This document shows, piece after piece, positions 37,505 to 46,015 of a stretch of DNA of 64,000 bases. Location of the stretch: contig NZ_CANLYI010000009.1 in assembly GCF_947495255.1 (NCBI RefSeq), positions 1 through 64,000 on the forward strand, written 5' to 3'. The DNA comes from an uncultured Winogradskyella sp. Lineage in GTDB: Bacteria; Bacteroidota; Bacteroidia; Flavobacteriales; Flavobacteriaceae. Under the pieces are notes generated by a model. That model was not told the DNA's origin. It worked only from the letters and a program-made list of their open reading frames with translations, and searched no databases. Within the stretch, counting starts at the first letter, position 1, and each line of letters starts with the position of its first letter. The translations under genes were made by a program, and so were the position numbers.

Positions 37505-37553
37505 GTTGAAGATTAAGGAACGCTTCCTATTTTTAAAAAACCATATATTAATT

Positions 37554-38288
37554 ATGAAACATAATAATCGTGAAGCAAAATTTCTAGGTGGCAAAAGAAA
37601 TCGTATTAAAGAATTAATTAGCTTGCTTTCTATAGTATCCGAGTTTATTCATGGCTTTAGGAAACTCCATTTTCTAGAACCATGCATAACCATTTTTGGC
37701 TCTGCAAGGTTTGAAGAGAATAATTTATATTACCAACAAGCTAGAGCACTTGCACAACTTATTGCTAAAAAAGGATTCACGGTTATGACTGGTGGTGGAC
37801 CTGGTATTATGGAAGCTGCTAACCGTGGTGCAAAAGACGTTTTTGGGATGTCTATTGGTTGTAATATTGAATTACCAAAAGAACAGCATCCCAATTCATA
37901 TCTTGATTTTAATATTACCATGAATCATTTTTATGTTAGAAAAGTACTACTACTAAAATACTCATATGCATTTGTTGTGTTTCCTGGTGGTTTTGGCACT
38001 ATGGACGAACTTTTTGAAACACTAACACTGCTTCAAAACAAAAAAATATCCAATTTCCCAGTAGTACTATTTGGTAAAGATTATTGGTCTAAATTATTAG
38101 AACAAATAAAAGTAATGCAAATGCTAGGAACCATTTCAGTAAACGATTTAGATTTGTTTTTGGTTACAGATTCTGTTTCAGAAGGTATGAATTATATCAA
38201 TATAAAATTAGAAAGTAAATATGGTGCTCCGCTTAAAATTAAGACATCTAAAAGCAGATGGTGGTATGGAGAAAAAAGGAATTTATAA
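37554..38288 (+). CDS. LOG-family nucleotide 5'-monophosphate phosphoribohydrolase (start corrected)
   Basis: Splits ribose 5-phosphate from nucleoside monophosphates; plant homologues activate cytokinins. The 244-residue protein has GGGPGIMEAANRGA and PGGFGTMDELFE, the two LOG signatures. I chose the ATG at 37554 because a TTG 48 bases upstream would lie only 2 bases after the dyad and before the -7 element at 37528, so it could not be in the transcript. The old annotation label for this family (lysine decarboxylase) is misleading. Confidence 0.88.
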   Translation: MKHNNREAKFLGGKRNRIKELISLLSIVSEFIHGFRKLHFLEPCITIFGSARFEENNLYYQQARALAQLIAKKGFTVMTGGGPGIMEAANRGAKDVFGMSIGCNIELPKEQHPNSYLDFNITMNHFYVRKVLLLKYSYAFVVFPGGFGTMDELFETLTLLQNKKISNFPVVLFGKDYWSKLLEQIKVMQMLGTISVNDLDLFLVTDSVSEGMNYINIKLESKYGAPLKIKTSKSRWWYGEKRNL

Positions 38289-38545
38289 CAACTAAATCTA
38301 ATTCCTAAAATAATGTACTTTTTCAATTAAAGCGCAAATTCTCTATTCAGGGAATGGAAAAAAGTAGTTTTTTTGTTATTGTTTTTTTACATGCTGTTAG
38401 CAAATGCTCATTCTTTTTATAGTTATAATGTATTTCTAAAAGTTGTTTTTAACGTATATACTTTAAATAAAAGTATCAAGACGCAATGCTATAACAACAA
38501 AAAATTACAAAGTCAAAAAAACAAAAATGTTAAAATCACACAGAC
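38289..38545. other. Intergenic stretch after the LOG gene
   Basis: A hydrophobic broken frame is visible: ATG near 38354 encodes MEKSSFFVIVFLHAVSKCSFFL then stops. Another frame of 68 residues from 38373 overlaps the dyad of site 10, which argues against it being expressed. Nothing else supported. Confidence 0.35.
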
Positions 38546-38557
38546 TGATCTAGATCA
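38546..38557 (+). promoter_or_regulatory. Dyad site 10, TGATCTAGATCA, fully symmetric
   Basis: All 12 bases are palindromic. -7 element TACATTTG at 38581-38588, a perfect match, exactly 35 bases from the dyad start. Serves the triple-BON gene at 38652. Confidence 0.82.
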
Positions 38558-38651
38558 TTCTCAACCACTTACAATCTAAATACATTTGTATCACAAGATC
38601 AATCTTATTGTAAAAATGGGATTAGTTAATGTTTAATTAAAATCTTAAAAA

Positions 38652-39320
38652 ATGAAAACAGATTTAGAAATTAAAGACGATGTATTAGACGAATTAGCGT
38701 GGCAACCTAATATCGATGAAACTCAGATAGGAGTCATTGTCGAAAATGGAGTAGTAACACTTAGCGGTGTAGTTAATAATTACTCTAAAAAACTAGCTGC
38801 AGAAAAAGCTGCAAAAAGTGTTGAAGGAGTAAAAGCTGTCGCTCTTGATATAGAGGTTAAGTATGGCACTGATTTTAAGAAAACCGACAAAGAGATAGCC
38901 AAAGCTATTGTCGATGCTTTTGAATGGAATTCTTCAGTTCCTGAAGACGATATTACAGTAAAAGTTGAAAATGGTTGGGCCTATTTATCAGGTGAAGTAC
39001 TATGGTCTTACCAAAAAAATGCTGCAAAAAATGCTATTAAGAATTTATTAGGAGTAAAGGGTGTGAGTAATTCTATCTCATTAAAAAATAATATTAAACC
39101 CTCAGAAGTCAAAGATAAAATCAAAAAAGCATTTCAACGAATGGCAACTCTAGATGCAGATAGCATTATTCTAGAAACTCATGGTCATACGGTGACTTTA
39201 CGTGGAAAAGTACATTCTATTAAAGAAAAAGAAGATGCTGAAACTGCTGCTTATAATGCACCTGGTGTTTATGATGTTAAAAATAAACTTAAAGTACAAT
39301 ATTATACAGAGTATGCATAG
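38652..39320 (+). CDS. Triple BON-domain protein
   Basis: 222 residues with three BON domains (about 6-66, 76-140 and 148-218), each with the conserved Gly in a GxVxxxxxxxxAxxxAxxxxGV pattern, e.g. VTLSGVVNNYSKKLAAEKAAK. No signal peptide. BON domains bind membranes or phospholipids; osmotically or stress-induced members include OsmY. It is the intact counterpart of the frameshifted gene at 29245. It ends in a strong terminator at 39354-39393. Confidence 0.88.
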   Translation: MKTDLEIKDDVLDELAWQPNIDETQIGVIVENGVVTLSGVVNNYSKKLAAEKAAKSVEGVKAVALDIEVKYGTDFKKTDKEIAKAIVDAFEWNSSVPEDDITVKVENGWAYLSGEVLWSYQKNAAKNAIKNLLGVKGVSNSISLKNNIKPSEVKDKIKKAFQRMATLDADSIILETHGHTVTLRGKVHSIKEKEDAETAAYNAPGVYDVKNKLKVQYYTEYA

Positions 39321-39353
39321 ACTAGACACACTATTGTATGAGTTTATTTTATC

Positions 39354-39393
39354 AAAACAACCTTGATTTTAACTCATAAATCAAGGTTGTTTT
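39354..39393 (+). terminator. Intrinsic terminator after the triple-BON gene
   Basis: Perfect 16-bp stem AAAACAACCTTGATTT with AAATCAAGGTTGTTTT (39354-39369 and 39378-39393) and an 8-base loop, followed by T-rich sequence. It separates this gene from the LigD-type polymerase gene. Confidence 0.88.
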
Positions 39394-39434
39394 AATATCT
39401 AGAACAATACATAATTAACATAAAATATATTCTG

Positions 39435-40334
39435 ATGAACATTAACACTCAAGAAATAAAAATCACGCATAAAGAGAAGGCGTTATTTCCAGAATCCGGA
39501 ATCACAAAAAATAACTTGATTCTATATTATGATAGAATTGCAAATTATATACTTCCATATTTAAAAGACCGTCCCTTAACCATGCAACGATTCCCTAAAG
39601 GTATAGGTGAAGAAGGCTTTTTTCAAAAAAATGCTCCAGATTATTTTCCAAAATGGATTCCAACTGTAAAAATCAAAAAATTGGATGGTTGGGTTAATCA
39701 TGTGGTCTGTAATTCTAAAGAGACTTTGCTTTATCTTATAAATCAAAATGTATTAACCTTTCATGTTACTTTAAGTAAAGTTGAAAAAATAAATCATCCA
39801 GATAAATTAGTTTTTGATTTAGATCCGCCGAAAGGAAATTTTAAATTAGCTGTTAAAGTTGCAAAAGCATTACGTTTTCTTTTAGAAGAAAAGTTAGAGC
39901 TAAATACTTATGTAATGACCTCTGGTTCTGAAGGCTTACATATAGCAGTACCATTAAAAACGAATCAAAATTTTGATGTAATACATAATTTCACAAAAAC
40001 CGTAGCAAATTATATTTGTAACAATAACCCAACAGAATTTACGACTGCAATTAGAAAAAACAAACGCGAAGGCAGACTATACATTGATTTTCTTAGAAAT
40101 TCTTATGCACAAACTAGTGTTGTTCCATATTCAATTAGGGCTATAGAAAATGCACCTGTAGCGACACCTTTACATTGGAATGAATTAAATGACGCCTCAC
40201 TAAATGCCCAATATTATACTATGGATACTATTTTTAAACGATTAGAAACAATAGACGATCCTTGGAAAAATTTTGAGCAAAATGCTAATTCAATTGATAA
40301 AGCAATAAATACAATAGAAACACTTATTAATTAA
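39435..40334 (+). CDS. LigD-type DNA polymerase (primase-polymerase domain), stand-alone
   Basis: 299 residues of the archaeo-eukaryotic primase superfamily as in the polymerase domain of LigD. Seen: FDLDPPKGNF (two metal-binding Asp), TSGSEGLHIAVPL (phosphate and nucleotide contact), and RKNKREGRLYIDFLRN (third Asp). In non-homologous end joining, LigD polymerase fills in broken ends and adds ribonucleotides. No ligase, nuclease or Ku gene is seen in the window, so it either works with partners elsewhere or has another role. No dyad was found in front of it; the upstream terminator suggests it has its own promoter in the 42-bp gap. Confidence 0.9.
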   Translation: MNINTQEIKITHKEKALFPESGITKNNLILYYDRIANYILPYLKDRPLTMQRFPKGIGEEGFFQKNAPDYFPKWIPTVKIKKLDGWVNHVVCNSKETLLYLINQNVLTFHVTLSKVEKINHPDKLVFDLDPPKGNFKLAVKVAKALRFLLEEKLELNTYVMTSGSEGLHIAVPLKTNQNFDVIHNFTKTVANYICNNNPTEFTTAIRKNKREGRLYIDFLRNSYAQTSVVPYSIRAIENAPVATPLHWNELNDASLNAQYYTMDTIFKRLETIDDPWKNFEQNANSIDKAINTIETLIN

Positions 40335-40367
40335 TGTTTTTAAACAACATTAATAATACAGCGCTAC

Positions 40368-40379
40368 TGATGTGGGTCA
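40368..40379 (+). promoter_or_regulatory. Dyad site 11, TGATGTGGGTCA
   Basis: Good dyad, but the element at the usual 35-base distance reads GACTTTAG (40403-40410), a poor -7; at 34 bases CGACTTTA keeps only the TTT. Serves the gene at 40454. The weakest promoter match of the set apart from site 20. Confidence 0.6.
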
Positions 40380-40453
40380 TTTTATAAGTTTTGCTATTTT
40401 ACGACTTTAGTAAACAAGTTAATACAAATTTGGTTCATTAAATCCGAAATATC

Positions 40454-41611
40454 ATGACTTTACTATCTAAAAAAGAATTAGCCAACTTACATCATATCCA
40501 TCAAGAAAATTGTATTTCAATTTTTATACCTACACACAGATTAGGAAAAGAAGTACTACAAGAGGAGGATTCTTTATCCTTAAAAATACAGTTACAACTT
40601 GTAAAAAAAAAATTAGCAAAAAAAGGAATTCATAAAACCACTATTGATACTATTACGGCACCAGTTCAGGAATTAATAGATGACAATTTATTTTGGAGGC
40701 AACAATCCGATGGTTTAGCTATTTATATAGCCGAAAATTATTTTCAAAAATATACACTCCCTATTCATTTTGAAGCCTATAATTATATCTCAAATTCATT
40801 TTACCTAAAACCTTTGATGCCACTTTTTGTTGATGATGGTCATTTTTATTTAATGACATTAGAATTAGGCAAGGTTAAATTATATGAATGTACTCAACAT
40901 AGTATTACCGAAATTATTATCGATGATTTAATACCTAAAAATCAACAAGACATTATTGGTTATGATTACGAAGAAAAAAATCTCCAATTTAGAACACTGC
41001 AAGCTGGTAGAGGACAAGCAATTTTCCATGGGCAAGAAGCTGCTACAGGAAAAAGAAAAAATGAAATCAAAACATATTTTAGAGCTATTAATGATGGTCT
41101 TAAACCAATCTTAAAAGATGAAAACATCCCCTTAGTTGTAGCATCTCAAGACTATCTTTTTGATATTTACAAAAGCGTAAATACATACTCAAATTTCTCT
41201 AACAAAAACATCAATAATCATCTTAAAGCCAAAGATATTTTAGATGTACATGATATAGCTTGGGAAACTATATCCCCTACTTTTGACCAAGAAAGAAAAG
41301 ATAAAATAACACGTTTCTTAGAAGCACAAGGCACAGGAAAAACAGCTATTGAAATAGAAATAATATTACCTAGTGCTTTTGAAGGAAAAGTTGATACATT
41401 ATTCTGTGAAAATTTAGAAGATATTTTTGGGATATATAAATTAGAAAACGACATCATAACTATTACCGAAACTGAAGAAAATGATACAACGATCTCATTG
41501 ATGAATCTGGCAGCCATAAAAACATTTTTAAATGGTGGTTCTGTTTATTTGATAGACAAAGAAGAGATGCCAAATCCAAATTCAAAAATCAATGCGCTAT
41601 TTAGATATTAA
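40454..41611 (+). CDS. Release-factor-like (baeRF family) protein
   Basis: 385 residues. The start, ISIFIPTHRLG with a charged helix after it, and the segment around LVVASQDYLFDIYK and DILDVHDIAWETISP are features of the bacterial archaeo-eukaryotic release factor-like (baeRF) proteins, which share a fold with ribosome-rescue factors. I do not see a clear GGQ motif, so peptide release is not supported. A ribosome-associated stress role is inference. The next gene follows after 3 bases. Confidence 0.72.
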   Translation: MTLLSKKELANLHHIHQENCISIFIPTHRLGKEVLQEEDSLSLKIQLQLVKKKLAKKGIHKTTIDTITAPVQELIDDNLFWRQQSDGLAIYIAENYFQKYTLPIHFEAYNYISNSFYLKPLMPLFVDDGHFYLMTLELGKVKLYECTQHSITEIIIDDLIPKNQQDIIGYDYEEKNLQFRTLQAGRGQAIFHGQEAATGKRKNEIKTYFRAINDGLKPILKDENIPLVVASQDYLFDIYKSVNTYSNFSNKNINNHLKAKDILDVHDIAWETISPTFDQERKDKITRFLEAQGTGKTAIEIEIILPSAFEGKVDTLFCENLEDIFGIYKLENDIITITETEENDTTISLMNLAAIKTFLNGGSVYLIDKEEMPNPNSKINALFRY

Positions 41612-41614
41612 AAA

Positions 41615-42292
41615 ATGAAGCATTATAAATTTATAATATTTGCAGTATGCTTAACCTTATTTTGGTCTTGTGAGCCTCCTGTGGTTTTTTATAAACCTCA
41701 GCCTGAAGGCATTGCTACCTTAACATCAATTCCTAAACATTTTCAAGGCATTTATTGGTGTGAAAATGACAGTGTAAGTTTGCGCATTGATAAAAACCTT
41801 ATTTATAAAAGTAAACTATTTGATGTAACATTTACGCAACAAGAAATAGAAGCTACAGAAGATATTAAAATAGAGAACGAACAATTAGTTATAAAGGACG
41901 TAAATGAATCTTTCCCTGCCATCGAAAAAAATGGAATTATTTATTCTACAATAAATCTGAAAGACACACTTTTTTCAAATCGTATTTCCAAACATGTTTT
42001 AAAACAGTTTAAAGGGCATTTAATTCTGAATAATCAAATAAAGGATAATCATTGGGAAGTGAAAATTATGAGCTTAAAACCAGAAGGCTCTCTTATCATT
42101 TCAAAAGTAAATTATCCAGAAAACCTTGCAGCACTAGAAACCATTACTACTGTAAAAATAATTGAAAAAAGAGAAAGAGAACAGATTTTGGTTACGCCAA
42201 CAAAGGCTGAGTTTAACCAGATATTGGATAAAAAATTAATTTTTATTGACAATTGTCAGGAGTTTAGGCCCATTATCCTATTGAAAAAATAG
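41615..42292 (+). CDS. Lipoprotein, 225 residues
   Basis: Lipobox FWSC (Cys at about 19). The mature start EPPVVFYKPQPEG is followed by a beta-rich domain with FQGIYWCENDSVSLRI. Two-gene operon with the baeRF-like protein. Family not recognised. A hairpin at 42346-42407 ends both this gene and the opposing dodecin gene. Confidence 0.7.
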   Translation: MKHYKFIIFAVCLTLFWSCEPPVVFYKPQPEGIATLTSIPKHFQGIYWCENDSVSLRIDKNLIYKSKLFDVTFTQQEIEATEDIKIENEQLVIKDVNESFPAIEKNGIIYSTINLKDTLFSNRISKHVLKQFKGHLILNNQIKDNHWEVKIMSLKPEGSLIISKVNYPENLAALETITTVKIIEKREREQILVTPTKAEFNQILDKKLIFIDNCQEFRPIILLKK

Positions 42293-42345
42293 ATGCAGAT
42301 TATTTGTAGCATTTCACCTTAGATATTATATCTAATAAAATAATA

Positions 42346-42407
42346 AAAGAAGAGATTCCTAAAAGCAAAGACCCTCAATCTTTTCCGCGCTTTCAGGAAT
42401 CCTCTTC
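42346..42407. terminator. Bidirectional hairpin between convergent genes
   Basis: GAAGAGATTCCTAAAAGC (42349-42366) pairs with GCTTTCAGGAATCCTCTTC (42389-42407) with small mismatches, a stem of about 17 bp enclosing a 22-base loop. It lies between the lipoprotein (plus) and dodecin (minus) stops. Confidence 0.75.
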
Positions 42408-42425
42408 AACCCTAACTAATACTAA

Positions 42426-42635
42426 TTATTCTGTATCCATTATTCCAAAACACACTTTAGTAGTTACCCGATATTGAACAACGGCATTATTTTTAACAGT
42501 GGCTTGCATATCTTTTACATAAACAGATTTAATATTCTTTACGCTTTGTGAGGCTTCTTTAACAACATTTTTAACCGCATCATCAAAGCTCACTGTCGAG
42601 TTCCCTAAGACTTCTATTACTTTTAATACTGACAT
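42426..42635 (-). CDS. Dodecin
   Basis: 69 residues, the size of dodecins, which form hollow 12-mers storing riboflavin or FMN and protect it from light-driven chemistry. Starts SVLKVIEVLGNSTVSFDDAVKNVV, with the shared helix AVKNVVKEASQSVKNI and strand VQYRVTTKVCF. The gene has its own minus-strand promoter, dyad site 12. A flavin-storage protein fits a region with a LOV flavoprotein kinase. Confidence 0.93.
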   Translation of the reverse strand: MSVLKVIEVLGNSTVSFDDAVKNVVKEASQSVKNIKSVYVKDMQATVKNNAVVQYRVTTKVCFGIMDTE

Positions 42636-42697
42636 AACTTATGTTTTTTTATTGTTAATACTGCCACGAAAATAATTTGAGGTTCACTATCTAGAAA

Positions 42698-42709
42698 TGA
42701 CCCAGGTCA
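42698..42709 (-). promoter_or_regulatory. Dyad site 12, TGACCCAGGTCA, promoter of dodecin
   Basis: Minus-strand -7 element TATTTTCG (42674-42667), exactly 35 bases from the dyad, one mismatch. The divergent PEP synthase gene has its own dyad 42 bases away. Confidence 0.74.
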
Positions 42710-42739
42710 ATTGCACTAATTTTTTATTTCATTATATAA

Positions 42740-42751
42740 TGACGAGGGTCA
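42740..42751 (+). promoter_or_regulatory. Dyad site 13, TGACGAGGGTCA, promoter of PEP synthase
   Basis: -7 element TAATTTTA at 42775-42782, exactly 35 bases from the dyad start, 22 bases before the ATG at 42805. Confidence 0.76.
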
Positions 42752-42804
42752 TTTCAGAAAAGAGATACTCTAACTAATTTTAGTTATATATAAATCGAAT
42801 AGCA

Positions 42805-45216
42805 ATGAAAGCTCTTATTAAAAAATTCAGTGAAATTGGAATAAAAGATGTTGCTACTGTAGGAGGTAAAAATGCGTCATTAGGCGAAATGTATAATAGG
42901 TTAACTTCAAAAGGTGTTACCGTACCTAATGGCTTTGCTACTACATCATATGCATTTTGGGAGTTTTTAAAAGATAATAAAATTGAAACACCTCTAAAAC
43001 AACTGCTAACAAAGCTTAATAGAAAAGACTATTCCAACCTAGAAACTATTGGAAAACAGGCACGAGAACATATCCTAAGTGGTAGTTTTTCATCTGCATT
43101 TTCCAAAGACATAAAGAAATCTTATACCAGTTTATGTGGCAAGGACTTAAAAGAAGTCGCGGTAAGAAGTAGCGCCACAGCAGAAGATCTTCCAGATGCT
43201 AGCTTTGCAGGACAACACGAAACGTATTTAAATATTAAAGGCGAGAATCAATTATTAGAAGCTGTAAAAAAATGTTTTGCTTCCTTATATACCAATCGAG
43301 CCATAAAATACCGTGAAGACAAAGGTTTTAAACATGATACTATTGCTTTATCTGTTGGAGTTCAGCTTATGGTGCGATCAGACAAAGGCTGTTCTGGCGT
43401 AGGTTTCACCATCGAACCAGAATCTGGTTTTGAGAATATTATTGTATTATCTGGTGTTTGGGGATTGGGAGAAAACATTGTACAGGGTACTGTAAATTCG
43501 GATGAGTTTTATGTCTTTAAACCAAGTTTGGAGCAAGGTAAATATCCTATTATTCAAAAAAAATTAGGTGACAAAAAATTAACCATGATCTATGCAAATA
43601 AACAGCAAGAGAAAACGATAGTCAATTCAGAAACACCTAAAAATAAACAACAACAATTTGTATTGACCGATGGTGAAATTATAAAACTTGCAAATTGGGC
43701 AAAACTGATAGAAGATCATTACCAAAAACCCATGGATATAGAATGGGCAAAAGATGGCATTACAAATCAGTTATTTATTACTCAAGCGCGACCAGAAACT
43801 GTACACCAAAAACGAAATAAAAATAGTCTTATTGAATACAAACTCTTAGAAAAAGGTACAATTCTATCACAAGGAAATGCAGTTGGTTCTAAAATTAAAG
43901 TTGGAAAAGCATGCTTTTTAAAATCCCCTAAAAACGTAGGTTCTTTGGCTCCAAATACAATAATAATTACTGACACTATTACACCAGATTGGGATCCTCT
44001 ACTAAAGCAAGTCGCTGGTATTGTTACCAATAAAGGCGGTAGAACTAGTCACGCAGCCATCGTTGCACGAGAGTTAGGTGTACCTGCCATTGTTGGCTGT
44101 GGAGATGCCACACAAACTATTATAGACGGCACTCTAATTACTATATCCTGTGCTCAGGGAAAAACGGGATATATTTATAAGGGAGAACTATCATTTGAAG
44201 AAAAAGAGATAGATTTTCAAAACATCAAAATGCCAAAAACAGAGGTAAAGATGATTCTTGCTGATCCTGAAAATGCCTTTCCCCTATCCTTTTATCCTAA
44301 CGATGGGGTGGGATTATTACGAATGGAGTTCATCATAACCCATAATGTCAAGATTCATCCTATGGCATTAGTAAAATTTGATCAACTAACAGATATCTCG
44401 TTAAAAAAAGAAATTACAAAAATCACTGAGATTTATAAAGACAAAAAAGAATATTTCGTAGATAAACTATCACAAGGAATCGCAACCATTGCAGCTGCTT
44501 TTTATCCAAAAGAAGTGATTGTGCGCTTAAGTGATTTTAAAACTAATGAATATGCCAATTTAATAGGAGGAAAAGATTTTGAACCTCATGAAGAAAACCC
44601 CATGTTAGGCTTTAGAGGCGCTTCTCGTTATTATAGTGATTTATATAAATCAGGTTTTGCATTAGAATGTGAAGCTATTAAAAAAGTAAGAGAACAAATG
44701 GGACTCACAAATTTAAAAGTAATGATTCCGTTTTGCAGAACTTTAGATGAAGGTAAAAAAGTAGTAGCTACAATGGCCGAAAATGGGTTGAAGCAAGGTG
44801 AAAATGGGTTGGAAATATATACCATGATTGAAATTCCGAGCAATGTAATTTTAGCAGAAAAATTCGCTGAGATATTTGATGGTTTTTCTATTGGTTCAAA
44901 CGACCTAACACAACTTACATTAGGTATTGATAGAGATTCAGAATTAATGGGAAAACTATTTGATGAAAACGATGAGGCGGCAAAACAGATGATTAAAATG
45001 GCCATACAATCGGCTAGAAAAACCCAGACTAAAATAGGATTATGCGGACAAGCACCAAGTGACTTCCCTGAATTTGCGGCTTTTTTAGTTAATGAAAGTA
45101 TTAATAGCATTTCATTTAATCCAGATGCATTATTACAAGGTATTGAGAATATTAATAAAGCAGAAAAAAGTTTGAAAATTTATAAACAAGCCAATGACTA
45201 TATTTTTTTTGAATAA
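42805..45216 (+). CDS. ppsA: Phosphoenolpyruvate synthase
   Basis: Makes PEP from pyruvate, ATP and water (gluconeogenesis). 803 residues, close to the 792 of E. coli PpsA. Order: ATP-grasp PPDK_N (about 10-340, EVAVRSSATAEDLPDASFAGQHE), phosphohistidine domain with the catalytic His in GGRTSHAAIVARELGVPA (about 405-420), and PEP/pyruvate-binding C domain with Cys in IGLCGQAPSD (near 750). In this setting it may hold back carbon at pyruvate during energy limitation, feeding polysaccharide genes at the right end (inference). Transcribed from dyad site 13. Confidence 0.95.
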   Translation: MKALIKKFSEIGIKDVATVGGKNASLGEMYNRLTSKGVTVPNGFATTSYAFWEFLKDNKIETPLKQLLTKLNRKDYSNLETIGKQAREHILSGSFSSAFSKDIKKSYTSLCGKDLKEVAVRSSATAEDLPDASFAGQHETYLNIKGENQLLEAVKKCFASLYTNRAIKYREDKGFKHDTIALSVGVQLMVRSDKGCSGVGFTIEPESGFENIIVLSGVWGLGENIVQGTVNSDEFYVFKPSLEQGKYPIIQKKLGDKKLTMIYANKQQEKTIVNSETPKNKQQQFVLTDGEIIKLANWAKLIEDHYQKPMDIEWAKDGITNQLFITQARPETVHQKRNKNSLIEYKLLEKGTILSQGNAVGSKIKVGKACFLKSPKNVGSLAPNTIIITDTITPDWDPLLKQVAGIVTNKGGRTSHAAIVARELGVPAIVGCGDATQTIIDGTLITISCAQGKTGYIYKGELSFEEKEIDFQNIKMPKTEVKMILADPENAFPLSFYPNDGVGLLRMEFIITHNVKIHPMALVKFDQLTDISLKKEITKITEIYKDKKEYFVDKLSQGIATIAAAFYPKEVIVRLSDFKTNEYANLIGGKDFEPHEENPMLGFRGASRYYSDLYKSGFALECEAIKKVREQMGLTNLKVMIPFCRTLDEGKKVVATMAENGLKQGENGLEIYTMIEIPSNVILAEKFAEIFDGFSIGSNDLTQLTLGIDRDSELMGKLFDENDEAAKQMIKMAIQSARKTQTKIGLCGQAPSDFPEFAAFLVNESINSISFNPDALLQGIENINKAEKSLKIYKQANDYIFFE

Positions 45217-45408
45217 CAACTTAACTATTAATAAATAAAATATTTAGCCTTAATTAGTATAAGTTTCATTGAATGTAACTCAATTTTAAAAAACATAAAA
45301 AAATTACTATCAGTCAATTTTTAAAACCAATTTTTGATAGCTATTTTAGTTTAAAAAAGCTTAAGAAGAGGCTAATAAAAAGATAAGTTTAATCTAAAAA
45401 CAGATACT
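45217..45408. other. Intergenic gap before the DUF2267 gene
   Basis: AT-rich, no frame, no dyad. AT-rich direct repeats around 45296-45345 (AAAAAAATTACTATCAG, TTTTAAAACCAATTTTTGATAG) do not form a strong hairpin. Confidence 0.35.
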
Positions 45409-45858
45409 ATGTCACTAAATTTTAATCAATACGCAGCAGAAGGAAATACGTTTCTCAAAGAATATTCAAAAGAACTATGCCTCTCTGAAGATCCAGAAAG
45501 AGCTGGTCGTGTACTTAGTTCTATTTTACACGGCTTGCGTTCTATAATTTCAGTTGAAGAATCCTTACAACTTGTGGCCCAATTTCCTATGTTTTTAAAA
45601 GCAGTTTATGTAAATGGATGGTCAATTAAAACAAATAAAAAAAGAGTAAAAGATGTGGAAGGTTTTATAGATCTCATTAGGTCGTTTGATGGCAAAACAT
45701 CTTTGTATGATTTTGAGTCAGATGAAATCGCCGAAGATTATATATACTCAACATTCTTGGTTTTAAGAAGATATGTCTCCAGTGGCGAGTTGGATGATAT
45801 AAGAGGTGAATTACCAAAACGATTAAAAGGTCTTATTTTCAACCACATATTCATTTAG
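45409..45858 (+). CDS. DUF2267-like helical protein
   Basis: 149 residues, all-helical look: AEGNTFLKEYSKELCLSEDPERAGRVLSSILHGLRS, then LPKRLKGLIFNHIF at the end. The pattern (a repeated domain of two or three helical bundles, DxExAxRxLxAVLxALRxRLxxxEAxxLAAQLPxLLR) is that of DUF2267, common near stress genes. Function unknown. It is directly followed by the tandem RNA region. Confidence 0.78.
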   Translation: MSLNFNQYAAEGNTFLKEYSKELCLSEDPERAGRVLSSILHGLRSIISVEESLQLVAQFPMFLKAVYVNGWSIKTNKKRVKDVEGFIDLIRSFDGKTSLYDFESDEIAEDYIYSTFLVLRRYVSSGELDDIRGELPKRLKGLIFNHIFI

Positions 45859-45966
45859 TATCAATGAAACAATTCATCTTGATAAACCTAAAGCCTTTGA
45901 AAATGAATATAAAGTAAATAATCTATAGAGCAAATTTGAAAATAAATTAAAAAAAAATGCTCTAAC

Positions 45967-45978
45967 TGACTTGGGTCA
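45967..45978 (+). promoter_or_regulatory. Dyad site 14, TGACTTGGGTCA, promoter of RNA copy A
   Basis: -7 element TAAATTAG at 46002-46009, exactly 35 bases from the dyad start. The same bases occur in copy B, so the promoter was duplicated together with the RNA. Confidence 0.78.
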
Positions 45979-46015
45979 GTTCATAATCTTACAAGCAGTT
46001 GTAAATTAGCAGTAT

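Noticed and set aside
37506..37553. Upstream TTG start of the LOG gene
   Set aside because: It begins before the predicted -7 element at 37528, so it would not be transcribed from dyad site 9.
38373..38579. 68-residue plus-strand frame with a hydrophobic start
   Set aside because: It runs through dyad site 10, has no matching family and no promoter of its own; it looks like chance in AT-rich DNA or a decayed signal peptide.
39435..40334. Complete NHEJ locus
   Set aside because: Only the polymerase domain is present; no ligase, phosphoesterase or Ku is encoded in the window.
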